Assembly (NCBI RefSeq): GCF_000828895.1
Contig: NZ_AP014568.1
Span: forward strand, 1 to 64,000
Reading direction: 5' to 3'
DNA: 64,000 nt
Origin: Serpentinimonas raichei
GTDB lineage: Bacteria; Pseudomonadota; Gammaproteobacteria; Burkholderiales; Burkholderiaceae_C
Both the position numbers and the translations under genes were made by a program. Positions 52,808 to 61,922 of this stretch are shown here, one piece after another (the first letter of the stretch is position 1; every line of letters begins with the position of its first letter). The notes beneath the pieces were generated by a model that did no database searches, was not told where the DNA came from, and was given only the letters and a program-made list of their open reading frames with translations.

Positions 52808-54838
52808 ATGAGACCGAGCCCCCCAGACACGGCCGCCGCGCCCATGACCGCCTCCGGCTCCGGCTCCAACCCACACGCCCCTGACGGGGCAAACCCAGCG
52901 GCGGCAACGGCCCACGCGGCCGGGCCGCCAGCACCCGGCCCCGAACGCCAAGCCGACTGGTCGGCCCTGCGCCGCCTGCTGCCCTATCTGTGGCAGTACC
53001 GCTGGCGCGTGGCGGCGGCGCTGGCCTTCATGGTGGCGGCCAAGCTGGCCACGGTCTCGGTGCCGCTGCTGCTCCGGGAGCTGGTGGACACCCTGGCCCC
53101 GCCCGGCGGCCCCAACCGCCTCGGTCTGCCCGAAGCCGGGGTGGCGCTGGTGGTGCTGCCGCTGGGGCTGCTGCTGGCCTACGGCGCGCTGCGTTTTTGC
53201 ACCGCGCTCTTTACCGAGCTGCGCGAGCTCGTGTTTGCCAAGGCGACTGAAGGGGCCACGCGCGCCATCGCCTTGCAGGTGTTTGGCCATCTGCACGAGC
53301 TGAGCCTGCGCTTTCACTTGCAGCGCCAGACCGGCGGCCTGACGCGCGACATCGAGCGCGGCGTGCGCGGCGTGCAGTCGCTCATCTCCTACCTGCTCTA
53401 CAGCATCGTGCCCACGATCCTGGAAGTCACGCTGGTGCTGCTCCTGCTGGGTTTGAAGTTCGACCTCTGGTTCGTCTGGATCACGCTGGCGGCGCTGGTG
53501 CTGTACGTGTTTTTCACGGTGCGCGTGACCCAGTGGCGCATGGAGCTGCGCCGCCACATGAACGAGGCCGAATCGCTCAGCCAGAGCCGCGCCATCGACT
53601 CGCTGCTCAATTACGAGACCGTCAAATACTTTGGCAACGAAGCCTACGAGGCGCAGCGCTACGACCAGGCGCTGGAGGGGCTGCGCCACGCGCGCCTGCG
53701 CACCCAATCCACCCTGTCGCTGCTCAACGCTGGGCAGCAGCTCATCATCGCGGTGGCGCTGGTGGCCATGCTGTGGCGCGCCACCGAAGGCTTGCTGGCT
53801 GGGCGCATGACGCTGGGTGACTTGGTGATGATCAACGCCTTCATGATCCAGCTCTACATCCCGCTCAATTTTCTGGGCGTGCTGTACCGCGAAATCCGCC
53901 AGGGCCTGATTGATTTGGAGCGCCTGTTCGAGCTGCTCGACAGCCAGCGCGAGATCGCCGACCGGCCCGACGCAGTCGAGCTGCGGCTGGCGCGCGCGCC
54001 CGAAATCCGCTTCGAGGACGTGCATTTTGGCTACGAGCCCGAGCGCGAGATTTTGCGCGGCCTGAGCTTTACCATCCCGGCCGGGCAGACGGTGGCGGTG
54101 GTGGGGCCTTCGGGGGCCGGCAAATCGACGTTGGCGCGGCTGCTGTTCCGCTTTTACGAGGTGGGGCAGCCGGGCCGGGCTGCGGCGGATGGCACGCCAG
54201 CGGCGGGTGGGCGCATCAGCCTCGACGGGCAAGACCTGCGCAGCTTTACCCAAGCCAGCCTGCGCCGCGCCATCGGCATCGTGCCGCAAGACACGGTGCT
54301 GTTCAACGACAGCATCGAATACAACATCCGCTACGGCCGCCCCGATGCCGGGCCCGAGGCGGCGCGGCAGGCCGCGCAAGCGGCGCACATCCACGATTTC
54401 ATCACCGCGCTGCCGCAGGGCTACCAGACCCGGGTTGGCGAGCGCGGCCTCAAGCTCTCGGGCGGCGAGAAGCAGCGCGTGGCCATCGCCCGCACCCTGC
54501 TCAAAGACCCGCCGATCCTGATTTTCGACGAAGCCACCTCGGCGCTGGACTCGGCCAACGAGCGCGCCATCCAGGCCGAACTGCGCAGCGTGGCGCGCAA
54601 CAAAACCACGCTGGTGATCGCGCACCGGCTCTCGACCGTGGTCGATGCGCACCAGATTCTGGTGCTGGACCAGGGCCGCATTGTCGAACGCGGCCGCCAC
54701 GCCGAGTTGCTGGCGGCGGGTGGCCGCTACGCGCAGATGTGGGCGCTGCAGCACAATGGGGCTGGTGCGAGCAACCCCGCAGACCCGCATCCGCCCCCGC
54801 ACGAGCCCGGAGACGAGCATGGACACCAAATGGCTTGA
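52808..54838 (+). CDS. Atm1/ABCB7-type ABC exporter
   Basis: Homodimeric half-transporter, 676 residues from the ATG at 52808. A Pro/Ala-rich N-terminus (1-55) precedes six membrane helices with TRDIERGVRGVQSLISYLLYSIVPT and LLNYETVKYFGNEAYE, hallmarks of the Atm1/HMT1 group; the NBD has Walker A GPSGAGKST (about 433), LSGGEKQR (about 549) and Walker B LIFDEATSALD. Relatives export glutathione-linked metal or sulfur species. An in-frame GTG at 52796 is an alternative start. It ends inside the next gene. Confidence 0.9.
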   Translation: MRPSPPDTAAAPMTASGSGSNPHAPDGANPAAATAHAAGPPAPGPERQADWSALRRLLPYLWQYRWRVAAALAFMVAAKLATVSVPLLLRELVDTLAPPGGPNRLGLPEAGVALVVLPLGLLLAYGALRFCTALFTELRELVFAKATEGATRAIALQVFGHLHELSLRFHLQRQTGGLTRDIERGVRGVQSLISYLLYSIVPTILEVTLVLLLLGLKFDLWFVWITLAALVLYVFFTVRVTQWRMELRRHMNEAESLSQSRAIDSLLNYETVKYFGNEAYEAQRYDQALEGLRHARLRTQSTLSLLNAGQQLIIAVALVAMLWRATEGLLAGRMTLGDLVMINAFMIQLYIPLNFLGVLYREIRQGLIDLERLFELLDSQREIADRPDAVELRLARAPEIRFEDVHFGYEPEREILRGLSFTIPAGQTVAVVGPSGAGKSTLARLLFRFYEVGQPGRAAADGTPAAGGRISLDGQDLRSFTQASLRRAIGIVPQDTVLFNDSIEYNIRYGRPDAGPEAARQAAQAAHIHDFITALPQGYQTRVGERGLKLSGGEKQRVAIARTLLKDPPILIFDEATSALDSANERAIQAELRSVARNKTTLVIAHRLSTVVDAHQILVLDQGRIVERGRHAELLAAGGRYAQMWALQHNGAGASNPADPHPPPHEPGDEHGHQMA

Positions 54839-55772
54839 AGACTTCGTCAGCCTGGCCGAGACGCGCAGCTTCAGCCGCTCGGCCCAGTTGCGCCACGTCA
54901 CGCAGCCGGCTTTTTCGCGCCGCATCCAGTCGCTCGAAGCCTGGGCCGGCACCGACCTAGTGGACCGCAGCGCCTACCCCACGCGCCTGACCGCCGCCGG
55001 CCAGACCCTGTACGAGCAGGCACTCGAATCGCTGCAACAACTGCATGCCACCCGCGCCCTGCTGCGCGGCCACGGCCCGGCCGAACCCGACACGCTCGAC
55101 CTGGCGGTGCCGCACACGCTGGCCTTCACCTTTTTTCCGCTTTGGCTCTCGGGGCTGCGCAGCAGCCTAGGGCCGATCAAAAGCCGCCTGCACGCCTCCA
55201 ACGTCCACGACGCCGTGCTGCGGCTGCAAGAGGGGCACTGCGACCTGCTCATGACCTACCACCACCCGGCGCACCCGATCGCGCTCGACGCGGCGCGTTT
55301 CGAGTGGCTGGCGCTGGGGCAAGAAGTGCTGATCCCGTGCGCGCGCGCCGACGCCACCGGTCAGCCGCTGCACCGCCTCGACGCCGCCGCCACACAGCCG
55401 GTGCCCTTTCTGGCCTACGCCAGCGGGGCCTACCTGCGCCGCGTGGTGGACTGGACCCTGCGCCAGGTGGAGCCGCCGATGCGCCTGCAGCCGATCTTCG
55501 AGACCGATATGTCGGAAAGCCTCAAGGCCATGGCCATCGAAGGCCACGGCGCCGCCTTCCTGCCACGACGCGCGGTCGGGCGCGCGCTGCGCGATGGTCG
55601 GCTGGTGCCGGCCCATGGGGGCGACGAAACGCTCTGCGCCACGCTCGAGATACGGCTCTACCGCGAGCGCCCGAGCGCGGGCACGGGGGCCGCATCGGGG
55701 ACGCTCAAGGGCAAGGCGCTGGCGCGCCAGGTCTGGGAGCGGGTGGCGCAGCAGTGTGCCAGTGCCGCATGA
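54819..55772 (+). CDS. HypT-like LysR-family regulator
   Basis: 317-residue LysR regulator: N-terminal winged helix (about 4-62, [20 protein letters not shown] and [15 protein letters not shown]) and a substrate domain. Stretches such as [29 protein letters not shown] and [20 protein letters not shown] align by eye with E. coli HypT (YjiE), a hypochlorite sensor. The first 20 bases overlap the end of the Atm1 gene, an arrangement that implies a shared stress role. Confidence 0.8.
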   Translation: MDTKWLEDFVSLAETRSFSRSAQLRHVTQPAFSRRIQSLEAWAGTDLVDRSAYPTRLTAAGQTLYEQALESLQQLHATRALLRGHGPAEPDTLDLAVPHTLAFTFFPLWLSGLRSSLGPIKSRLHASNVHDAVLRLQEGHCDLLMTYHHPAHPIALDAARFEWLALGQEVLIPCARADATGQPLHRLDAAATQPVPFLAYASGAYLRRVVDWTLRQVEPPMRLQPIFETDMSESLKAMAIEGHGAAFLPRRAVGRALRDGRLVPAHGGDETLCATLEIRLYRERPSAGTGAASGTLKGKALARQVWERVAQQCASAA

Positions 55773-55791
55773 GTGCGACAATCTCGGCACC

Positions 55792-56838
55792 ATGAGCGAC
55801 ATCCCACACACCCTCACGATCACCCGCCCCGACGACTGGCACCTGCACCTGCGCGACGGCAGCGCCCTGCAAGCCGTGCTCGGGCATTCGGCGGCGCAAT
55901 TTGCGCGCGCCATGATCATGCCCAACCTGAATCCGCCGGTGCGCACGCTCGACGACGCCAGCGCCTACCGCGAGCGCATTCTGGCCGCGCTGCCGCCGGG
56001 GTCGGATTTCCAGCCCTTGATGACGCTCTACCTCACCGACCACACCACGCCCGAGGAAATCGTGCGCGCCCAGGCCAGCGGCATCGTGCATGGGGTGGGC
56101 GAAGCCTTTTTGGCCGGTGCCACCACCAACTCGGCCTACGGGGTGAGCGACTTCGAGCGCTGCCACGAAGTCTTTGCCGCGATGCAGGAAGTCGGCCTGC
56201 CGCTGCTGCTGCACGGCGAGGTGACAGACCCGGCGGTGGATGTCTACGACCGTGAGCGCGTATTCATCGACCGGCACCTGGCCCCCATGGTCGCGCGCTA
56301 CCCGCGCCTGAAAGTGGTGCTGGAGCACATCACCACGCGCGAGGCGGTTGAGTTCGTCAGCGCCGCGCCGGCCCAAGTGGCCGCCACCATCACCGCGCAC
56401 CACCTGCTCTACAACCGCAACGCGCTCTTCACCGGCGGCTTGCGGCCACACTACTACTGCCTGCCGGTGCTCAAGCGCGAGCTGCACCGGCAAGCGCTGC
56501 TGCAGGCTGCCACCAGCGGCAACCCCAAATTCTTCCTCGGCACCGACAGCGCCCCGCACGCCGTGCTGCTCAAAGAGCACGCCAGCGGCTGCGCCGGTTG
56601 CTACACCGCCCACGCCGCGCTCGAGCTCTACGCCGAAGCCTTCGAGGCTGCCGGTGCGCTCGACAAATTGGAAGGTTTTGCCAGCTTTTACGGCCCAGAC
56701 TTTTACAGCCTGCCGCGCAACCCCGGCCGCGTGACGCTGCAGCGCCAGAGCTGGACCGTGCCCGAGCGCTACCCCTTCGGGCAGGCCGACCTCAAGCCCT
56801 TGCGCGCTGGCGAGGCGCTGGGCTGGCGCATGGTCTAG
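55792..56838 (+). CDS. pyrC: Dihydroorotase (PyrC), with altered carboxy-lysine site
   Basis: Pyrimidine-pathway enzyme cyclising carbamoyl aspartate. The 348-residue class II dihydroorotase keeps the metal ligands: HLHL near the start, LLLHGEV, EHITT and GTDSAPH, and substrate loop [12 protein letters not shown]. The usual AAKLYPxGATTNS segment, whose Lys is carboxylated to bridge the two zincs, reads [14 protein letters not shown] here, without any Lys and one residue longer. A Glu may replace it, or there may be a local double frameshift. Otherwise intact. Follows the LysR gene by 19 bases. Confidence 0.9.
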   Translation: MSDIPHTLTITRPDDWHLHLRDGSALQAVLGHSAAQFARAMIMPNLNPPVRTLDDASAYRERILAALPPGSDFQPLMTLYLTDHTTPEEIVRAQASGIVHGVGEAFLAGATTNSAYGVSDFERCHEVFAAMQEVGLPLLLHGEVTDPAVDVYDRERVFIDRHLAPMVARYPRLKVVLEHITTREAVEFVSAAPAQVAATITAHHLLYNRNALFTGGLRPHYYCLPVLKRELHRQALLQAATSGNPKFFLGTDSAPHAVLLKEHASGCAGCYTAHAALELYAEAFEAAGALDKLEGFASFYGPDFYSLPRNPGRVTLQRQSWTVPERYPFGQADLKPLRAGEALGWRMV

Positions 56839-56964
56839 GGCCAGACAGCGGATCGGATCGGCATGCTTAAGAAAAAAACAAATCTATGCTGTTTGATTTT
56901 TGAATTTACCTGAACTCACTGCCGGGTTACGCTGCGGTTTTACTTAACTGCAGCCGCACCTATC

Positions 56965-57963
56965 ATGCAAAATCTGCTGGACCCGGCCATCCTGTTTTTT
57001 GTATTTGGCGTTTTTGTGGGGCTGGTGCGTTCCAACCTCGAAATCCCGCCGGCCATTTCCAAATTCCTCTCGCTCTATCTGCTGATGGCGATCGGGCTCA
57101 AGGGGGGCTTCGCCATGGCGGCCACGGGATTGACCTATGCCACCGCTGCGGCGCTGGGGGCGGCGGTGTTGATGGCCTTTCTGGTGCCCACGCTGGGCTA
57201 CGCGCTGCTCAAAAACCGCGTCTCGCGCTTCGACGCCGCTGCCGTAGCGGCCTCTTACGGCTCGGTGAGCGCGGTCACCTTCGTGGCCGGCACCCAGTAC
57301 CTCAAAAGCATTGGGATCGACTTTGGCGGCCACATGATGGTGGCGCTGGTGATCATGGAGTCGCCCGCCATCATCATGGCGGTGCTGCTGGCCAGCGCGG
57401 CGCGCCATGCCACGGCGCAACAGAGCGGCGCCATGGCGGGTGGCGGGCAGCGTGTTTCCGCCGCCGGTGTGCCGCCGCTGGGCAAAATCCTGCACGAATC
57501 CTTCACCGACGGCGCGCACCTGCTGTTGCTCGGTTCGCTGGCGATCGGCTTCTTGAGCGGCAGCGCCGGCGAGGCGATGATGAAGCCTTTCTCGGGCGAC
57601 CTGTTCAAAGGCATGCTGGCCTTCTTCCTGCTCGACATGGGGCTGATGGTGGCACGCAACTTCCAGCAAGCGCGCAAGGCCCCGTTGGTGCTGATCGGCT
57701 ACGCCAGCTTGGGGCCGGTGGCACACGCCAGCATCGCGCTCGGGTTGGCGTGGGTGCTCGGGCTGGGCTTGGGCGACACGGTCATGCTCATGATCCTATC
57801 GGCCAGTGCCTCCTACATCGTGGTGCCCGCGGTGTTGCGCTACGCCATCCCGGAGGCCAACCCGGCGCTCTACTTCGGCCTGAGCCTAGGCATCACCTTC
57901 CCGATCAACATCCTGATCGGCATCCCGCTCTACACCTTCATGGCGCAGCAGGTGATGGGCTGA
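56965..57963 (+). CDS. SbtA-family sodium-dependent bicarbonate permease
   Basis: 332-residue membrane protein of the Na+/bicarbonate symporter family: MQNLLDPAILFFVFGVFVGLVRSNLEIPPAISKFLSLYLL-type opening, SYGSVSAVTFVAG and the SASASYIVVPAVLRYAIPEANP block are diagnostic, with about ten helices. It would import bicarbonate for carbon fixation or anaplerosis. No SbtB (PII-like) regulator follows. The preceding 126 bases are AT-rich compared with neighbours and probably hold the promoter. Confidence 0.88.
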   Translation: MQNLLDPAILFFVFGVFVGLVRSNLEIPPAISKFLSLYLLMAIGLKGGFAMAATGLTYATAAALGAAVLMAFLVPTLGYALLKNRVSRFDAAAVAASYGSVSAVTFVAGTQYLKSIGIDFGGHMMVALVIMESPAIIMAVLLASAARHATAQQSGAMAGGGQRVSAAGVPPLGKILHESFTDGAHLLLLGSLAIGFLSGSAGEAMMKPFSGDLFKGMLAFFLLDMGLMVARNFQQARKAPLVLIGYASLGPVAHASIALGLAWVLGLGLGDTVMLMILSASASYIVVPAVLRYAIPEANPALYFGLSLGITFPINILIGIPLYTFMAQQVMG

Positions 57964-57980
57964 GGGAGGGGCTGAGGGGA

Positions 57981-60470
57981 TCAGCCGCACACCCCCACGT
58001 GCCCGCAGGCGGTGCAGTAGTCGCAGCCGTCGCGGCGGATCATGGCGTGGGCGCCGCACTCGGGGCATTTTTTGCCGGCCATCAGGCCCGGGCCAAGCAC
58101 CGCAGCGGGAGCGGCCGTCGGGGCCGATTCCGGCTCGGGCAGGCCCAGGCTGAGCTGATCGGCGCTGAGGGCGCGTTGGGCGCGCAGCGCCAGAATGTTC
58201 TGGATCGCGTAGGCGATCGCCGCCACTTCCGAGTCGTGCCACAGCGGCACCTGGGTGCCGTCTTCCTTGACTTTGTGGCCGTGGCGCACCGGGCCACGGT
58301 CCCAAGCCACTTTGCGCATGTCGCTCAGGGCCCGCTCTAGGAAGCCGCCACGCGCCGCCAGCGACAGCAGCCGCATGCTGGCCGTGATCCACTGCTGCGA
58401 TTCGCCGTATTGGCCCACCGGCATGAAGAACTCGATGGCGCGCTCCACATGGCCGGGGCCGTCGGGCCGGGGCAGCGGCAAAAAGGAGACGATCAGGTAC
58501 ACCCGCTTGTGGCCCTCGTGGGTCCAGTATTCGATTTTTTCAGCCACCGCGTCGAGCGCGCCTTTGGGGCGGCTCTCGATCACGCTGCGCATCGGGTCCG
58601 GGGCCGAGCCATTGCCGCTCGAAGCCGGGGCTGCGCTGGACGCTGCAGGGGCCGCTGCTTCTGGCATGGTTTCCAGCACCGCGCCCAGGATGCTGTTGGG
58701 CCGGTAGGTGGCCAGCCCCTTGAGGCCGGCGCGCCAAGCTTGCAGGTACAGGTCTTTGAAGTCGGCGTAGGGGTAATCGGCCGCCACGTTGACGGTTTTG
58801 GAAATCGCGGTGTCCACGTAGGGCTGCACCGCCTCCATCATGGCGATGTGGTCTTGGGCGCTCATTTCGAGCGCGCTGACGAAATAATCGGGCAGATTGC
58901 CGACGTCGTGGCCCAAGGCGCGGTACAGCCGCCAGGCGTGGTCTTGCACCTCGTACTGGCTGCGGCTGCCGTCGGCCTCGCGTTTTTTGCGCAGATAGGT
59001 CCAAGAAAAAGCCGGTTCGATGCCGTTGGAGGCGTTGTCGGCAAAGGCCAGGCTCACGGTGCCGGTGGGCGCGATCGACAGCAAGTGGCTGTTGCGGATG
59101 CCGTGGGCGCGGATGCTGGCCTGCAACTCGGGTGGCAGGCGGCTGGCGAAGGTGCCGGCCTCTAGGTAGCTGGCGGCGTCAAAGAGCGGAAAGGCACCTT
59201 TTTCGCGCGCCAGCTCGACCGAGGCGCGGTAGGCGGCGTCGCGCATGGTTTCGGCGATGCGTCGCGCCATTTCGCGCCCGGCGGCGCTGTCGTAACGCAG
59301 GCCGAGCAGCACCAGCGTGTCGCCTAGGCCGGTAAAACCCACGCCGATGCGCCGCTTGGCCTGCGACTCGCGGTGCTGCTGCGGCAGCGGCCAGTGGGTG
59401 AGTTCGAGCACGTTGTCGAGCGCGCGCACCTGCAGCGCCACGCTGTCGGCAAAGGCGGCGAAGTCGAACGCCGCCGCGCCGCCGTGGTTGAAGGGGTGGT
59501 GCACGAAGCGCGGCAGGATCACCGGCCCGAGGTCGCAGCAGCCGTAGGGCGGCAGCGGTTGTTCGCCACAGGGGTTGGTGGCGCAAATGGTTTCGAGCGC
59601 GCGCAGGTTGTTGTCGCGCTGGATTTGGTCCAGGAACAAAATGCCGGGTTCGGCAAAGTCGTAGGCCGAGCGCATGATGGCGTCCCACAGCGTGCGTGCG
59701 CGCGGGCGCTGATAGACCCACTGCCCGTCGGCGCGCTGCTTCGCCCCGGCGGCGATGTGCTCGGCGCCGGGGTGCGCCGGGTGCACCAGCTCCCACTCGC
59801 GGTCGTGCTGCACGGCATCGATGAAGGCGTCGCTCACTGCCACCGAGACGTTGAAATTGTTCCAGCGCCCGGGGCTGCGCTTGGCGGTGATGAATTCGAG
59901 CACATCGGGGTGGTCGATGCGCAGCACCCCCATCTGGGCCCCCCGGCGCGCCCCGGCGCTCTCGACGGTGGCGCAGGACTGGTCGAAGACATTGATGTAG
60001 CTGCACGGCCCGCTGGCGGTGGATGCCGTGCCCTTGACGCGCGCGCCCTTGGGCCGGATGCGGGAAAAATCGTAGCCCACACCGCCACCGCGGCGCATGG
60101 TTTCGGCGGCTTCGCGCAGCGCCTCGTAGATGCCGGGAAAGCCGGCCTCGTCCATGCCTTGGATGCAGTCGCCCACCGGCTGCACGAAGCAGTTGATGAG
60201 GGTGGCCTGGATGCCGCTGCCGGCCGCGCTCATGATGCGCCCGGCCCCAATGGCCCCAGCGGCCAGGTTGCGCCTGAAGCGCGCTTCCCACTGGGCGCGC
60301 TGCTCCGGTGCTTCCACGCTGGCCAGCGCACGCGCCAGGCGGTCGAACAGATCATCGGCGCTGCGCTCCTCGCCCTTGAGGTATTTTTCGCGCAGCACGT
60401 CGAGGCTGATGGGTTGCGGTGGGAGGTCGATCAGGGCTTGGGTTGCAGACAGCTCGCGGGGGTGGTTCAT
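57981..60470 (-). CDS. nrdJ: Adenosylcobalamin-dependent ribonucleotide reductase (class II)
   Basis: Reduces ribonucleotides using a B12-generated radical, so it works with or without oxygen. From the ATG at 60470 it has 829 residues: ISAAGSGIQATLINCFVQPVGDCIQG-type N-terminus, the active-site NPCGEQPLPPYGCCDLG, and a C-terminal zinc ribbon with Cys802, 805, 816, 819, 822 and 828. The start overlaps the stop of the upstream flavoprotein (ATGA); a TTG eight codons earlier is less likely. No B12 riboswitch was noticed. Confidence 0.94.
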   Translation of the reverse strand: MNHPRELSATQALIDLPPQPISLDVLREKYLKGEERSADDLFDRLARALASVEAPEQRAQWEARFRRNLAAGAIGAGRIMSAAGSGIQATLINCFVQPVGDCIQGMDEAGFPGIYEALREAAETMRRGGGVGYDFSRIRPKGARVKGTASTASGPCSYINVFDQSCATVESAGARRGAQMGVLRIDHPDVLEFITAKRSPGRWNNFNVSVAVSDAFIDAVQHDREWELVHPAHPGAEHIAAGAKQRADGQWVYQRPRARTLWDAIMRSAYDFAEPGILFLDQIQRDNNLRALETICATNPCGEQPLPPYGCCDLGPVILPRFVHHPFNHGGAAAFDFAAFADSVALQVRALDNVLELTHWPLPQQHRESQAKRRIGVGFTGLGDTLVLLGLRYDSAAGREMARRIAETMRDAAYRASVELAREKGAFPLFDAASYLEAGTFASRLPPELQASIRAHGIRNSHLLSIAPTGTVSLAFADNASNGIEPAFSWTYLRKKREADGSRSQYEVQDHAWRLYRALGHDVGNLPDYFVSALEMSAQDHIAMMEAVQPYVDTAISKTVNVAADYPYADFKDLYLQAWRAGLKGLATYRPNSILGAVLETMPEAAAPAASSAAPASSGNGSAPDPMRSVIESRPKGALDAVAEKIEYWTHEGHKRVYLIVSFLPLPRPDGPGHVERAIEFFMPVGQYGESQQWITASMRLLSLAARGGFLERALSDMRKVAWDRGPVRHGHKVKEDGTQVPLWHDSEVAAIAYAIQNILALRAQRALSADQLSLGLPEPESAPTAAPAAVLGPGLMAGKKCPECGAHAMIRRDGCDYCTACGHVGVCG

Positions 60471-61720
60471 GTTGGATTGAGTTCGCTCTGCCAAGCGGCT
60501 TTGGGGTCGATGGGTACGCCTTCGCGCACGCCTTCGATCAGCCAGCGCATGAGGTCCAGCACTGGGCGAATCTGGTCGCCAAAGGGCAGTGGACCGGCAC
60601 CGCGGAAAAACAGGCCGCGCTGGCTGTCGCCCTCAAGCGCATGGCCGAGCTGTTGGTCGATGCAGAATTGTCCCATATCGGCCTTGCCGTCGCGCAGGCC
60701 GCAGTGGGCCAGGCAGTCGAAGCCCATATTGCAATAGCCTTTGGCGTGCGCCACCGCTTTGAGCTTGGGCTCGACGCGCAGGTATTTGGCCAGCCAGTGG
60801 TTGCGCACCCCGCGCGCGGGCAGGCCGGCCACGCTGATGAACTCGGCCAGATCGCCGGGCCGCGCCCGCGCCAGGACTTGCTTGAAGCTGAGCGCGGCAT
60901 CGCACTCTTGGGTTACGGCAAAGGCGGTGCCCAGTTGCACCGCGTCCGCCCCCAGCCCTTGCAGGCGCAGGATGTCGGCGCGCTCATAGACGCCACCGGC
61001 AGCGATCAGGGGCAGGGCGCGCTCGATCCCGGCCGAGCGCAAAAAGGCGCGCACGGCGGGCAGCACCTGCTCGAAGTCGAAGCGCGTGTCGTTCAGGTCG
61101 GCTACCTTGGCCGCGCCCAGGTGCCCACCGGCCCAGCGCGGGTGCTCGATCACGATGGCGTCGGGCAGGCGGCCTTTTTTCTCCCACTTGCGCACCAGCA
61201 CCTGCACCCCGCGCGCGTCTGAGAGGATGGGAATGAGCGCGGTTTTGGGATGATCTTGCGCCAGCTCGGGCAAGTCCAGCGGCAGGCCAGCCCCCGCCAC
61301 CAGCGCGTCGATGCCGCAGGCCAGCGCCTCGCGCACATGCGCCACGTAGGCGCTCAGGGCCTTCATCACGTTGAGGGCCAGCAGGCCGTGGCCTTGGGCG
61401 CGTGCGCGCGCCTGGCGGATTTCGCGCCGCAGCGCCTCTAGGTTGGCGGCGTCGATGAGGGCGCGCGACTTTGGGTCTTTCACGTCCAGGTGCTCGGTCT
61501 GCTCCATCAGGTCTGGGTGGTGGCGGCGCAGATCGACCGAGGACAGGGTGCCCACCGCCCCGAGCGCGGCCACACTGCCAGCCAAGCCCGAGGCCGACAC
61601 CCCCACCCCCATGCCGCCTTGCACCACCGGCAACAGGGTGCGGCCAGCCAAGCGCAAAGGTTGCAGACCGCTTTCGGCGAGCCAGCTCGAAACGGAGGGG
61701 ATGTGATTGAGTAGGCTCAT
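60467..61720 (-). CDS. Nitronate monooxygenase-like TIM-barrel flavoprotein
   Basis: 417-residue FMN enzyme of the nitronate monooxygenase / FabK-like family: VVQGGMGVGVSASGLAGSVAALGAVGTLSSVD at the start, then AGAGLPLDLPEL and the phosphate-binding IAAGGVYERADILRLQGLGADAVQLGTAF. A Cys-rich patch near the end (YCNMGFDCLAHCGLRDG) is unusual for simple members and may bind a metal or cluster. Translationally coupled to nrdJ through ATGA. Confidence 0.82.
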   Translation of the reverse strand: MSLLNHIPSVSSWLAESGLQPLRLAGRTLLPVVQGGMGVGVSASGLAGSVAALGAVGTLSSVDLRRHHPDLMEQTEHLDVKDPKSRALIDAANLEALRREIRQARARAQGHGLLALNVMKALSAYVAHVREALACGIDALVAGAGLPLDLPELAQDHPKTALIPILSDARGVQVLVRKWEKKGRLPDAIVIEHPRWAGGHLGAAKVADLNDTRFDFEQVLPAVRAFLRSAGIERALPLIAAGGVYERADILRLQGLGADAVQLGTAFAVTQECDAALSFKQVLARARPGDLAEFISVAGLPARGVRNHWLAKYLRVEPKLKAVAHAKGYCNMGFDCLAHCGLRDGKADMGQFCIDQQLGHALEGDSQRGLFFRGAGPLPFGDQIRPVLDLMRWLIEGVREGVPIDPKAAWQSELNPT

Positions 61721-61801
61721 CGGGAAACTCCGGGCCGCATGGTAGGAAGGCAGATAGCAAGGCGCTGCCGAGTCGCCTGCACGCTTTGCGTTGCCCCCAT
61801 G

Positions 61802-61922
61802 TTACTGCACCCACGGCGTGGCCGCGGCTTCGTGCAGGCTCATGTTGCCCAAGATGGCCGGCTCTGCGAGCGCCCGTCAGCGCACGGTTCCTTGGGCAGT
61901 TTGAAGTAGCTCAGCACGGTTT
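61802..61922 (-). pseudogene. Coding-like fragments downstream of the NarK-type gene
   Basis: The 190-base spacer has two protein-like pieces on the minus strand in different frames. The first (about 61922-61866) reads TVLSYFKLPKEPCADGRSQ and recalls the N-terminus of NarG; the second (about 61870-61802) reads AEPAILGNMSLHEAAATPWVQ and then a TAA stop. They may be scars of a deleted nar gene set. Weak evidence. Confidence 0.25.

Noticed and set aside
51340..52869. N-terminal extension of the methyltransferase frame through the whole aroG gene
   Set aside because: The extension is an alternative-frame reading of aroG; homology begins only after the aroG stop.
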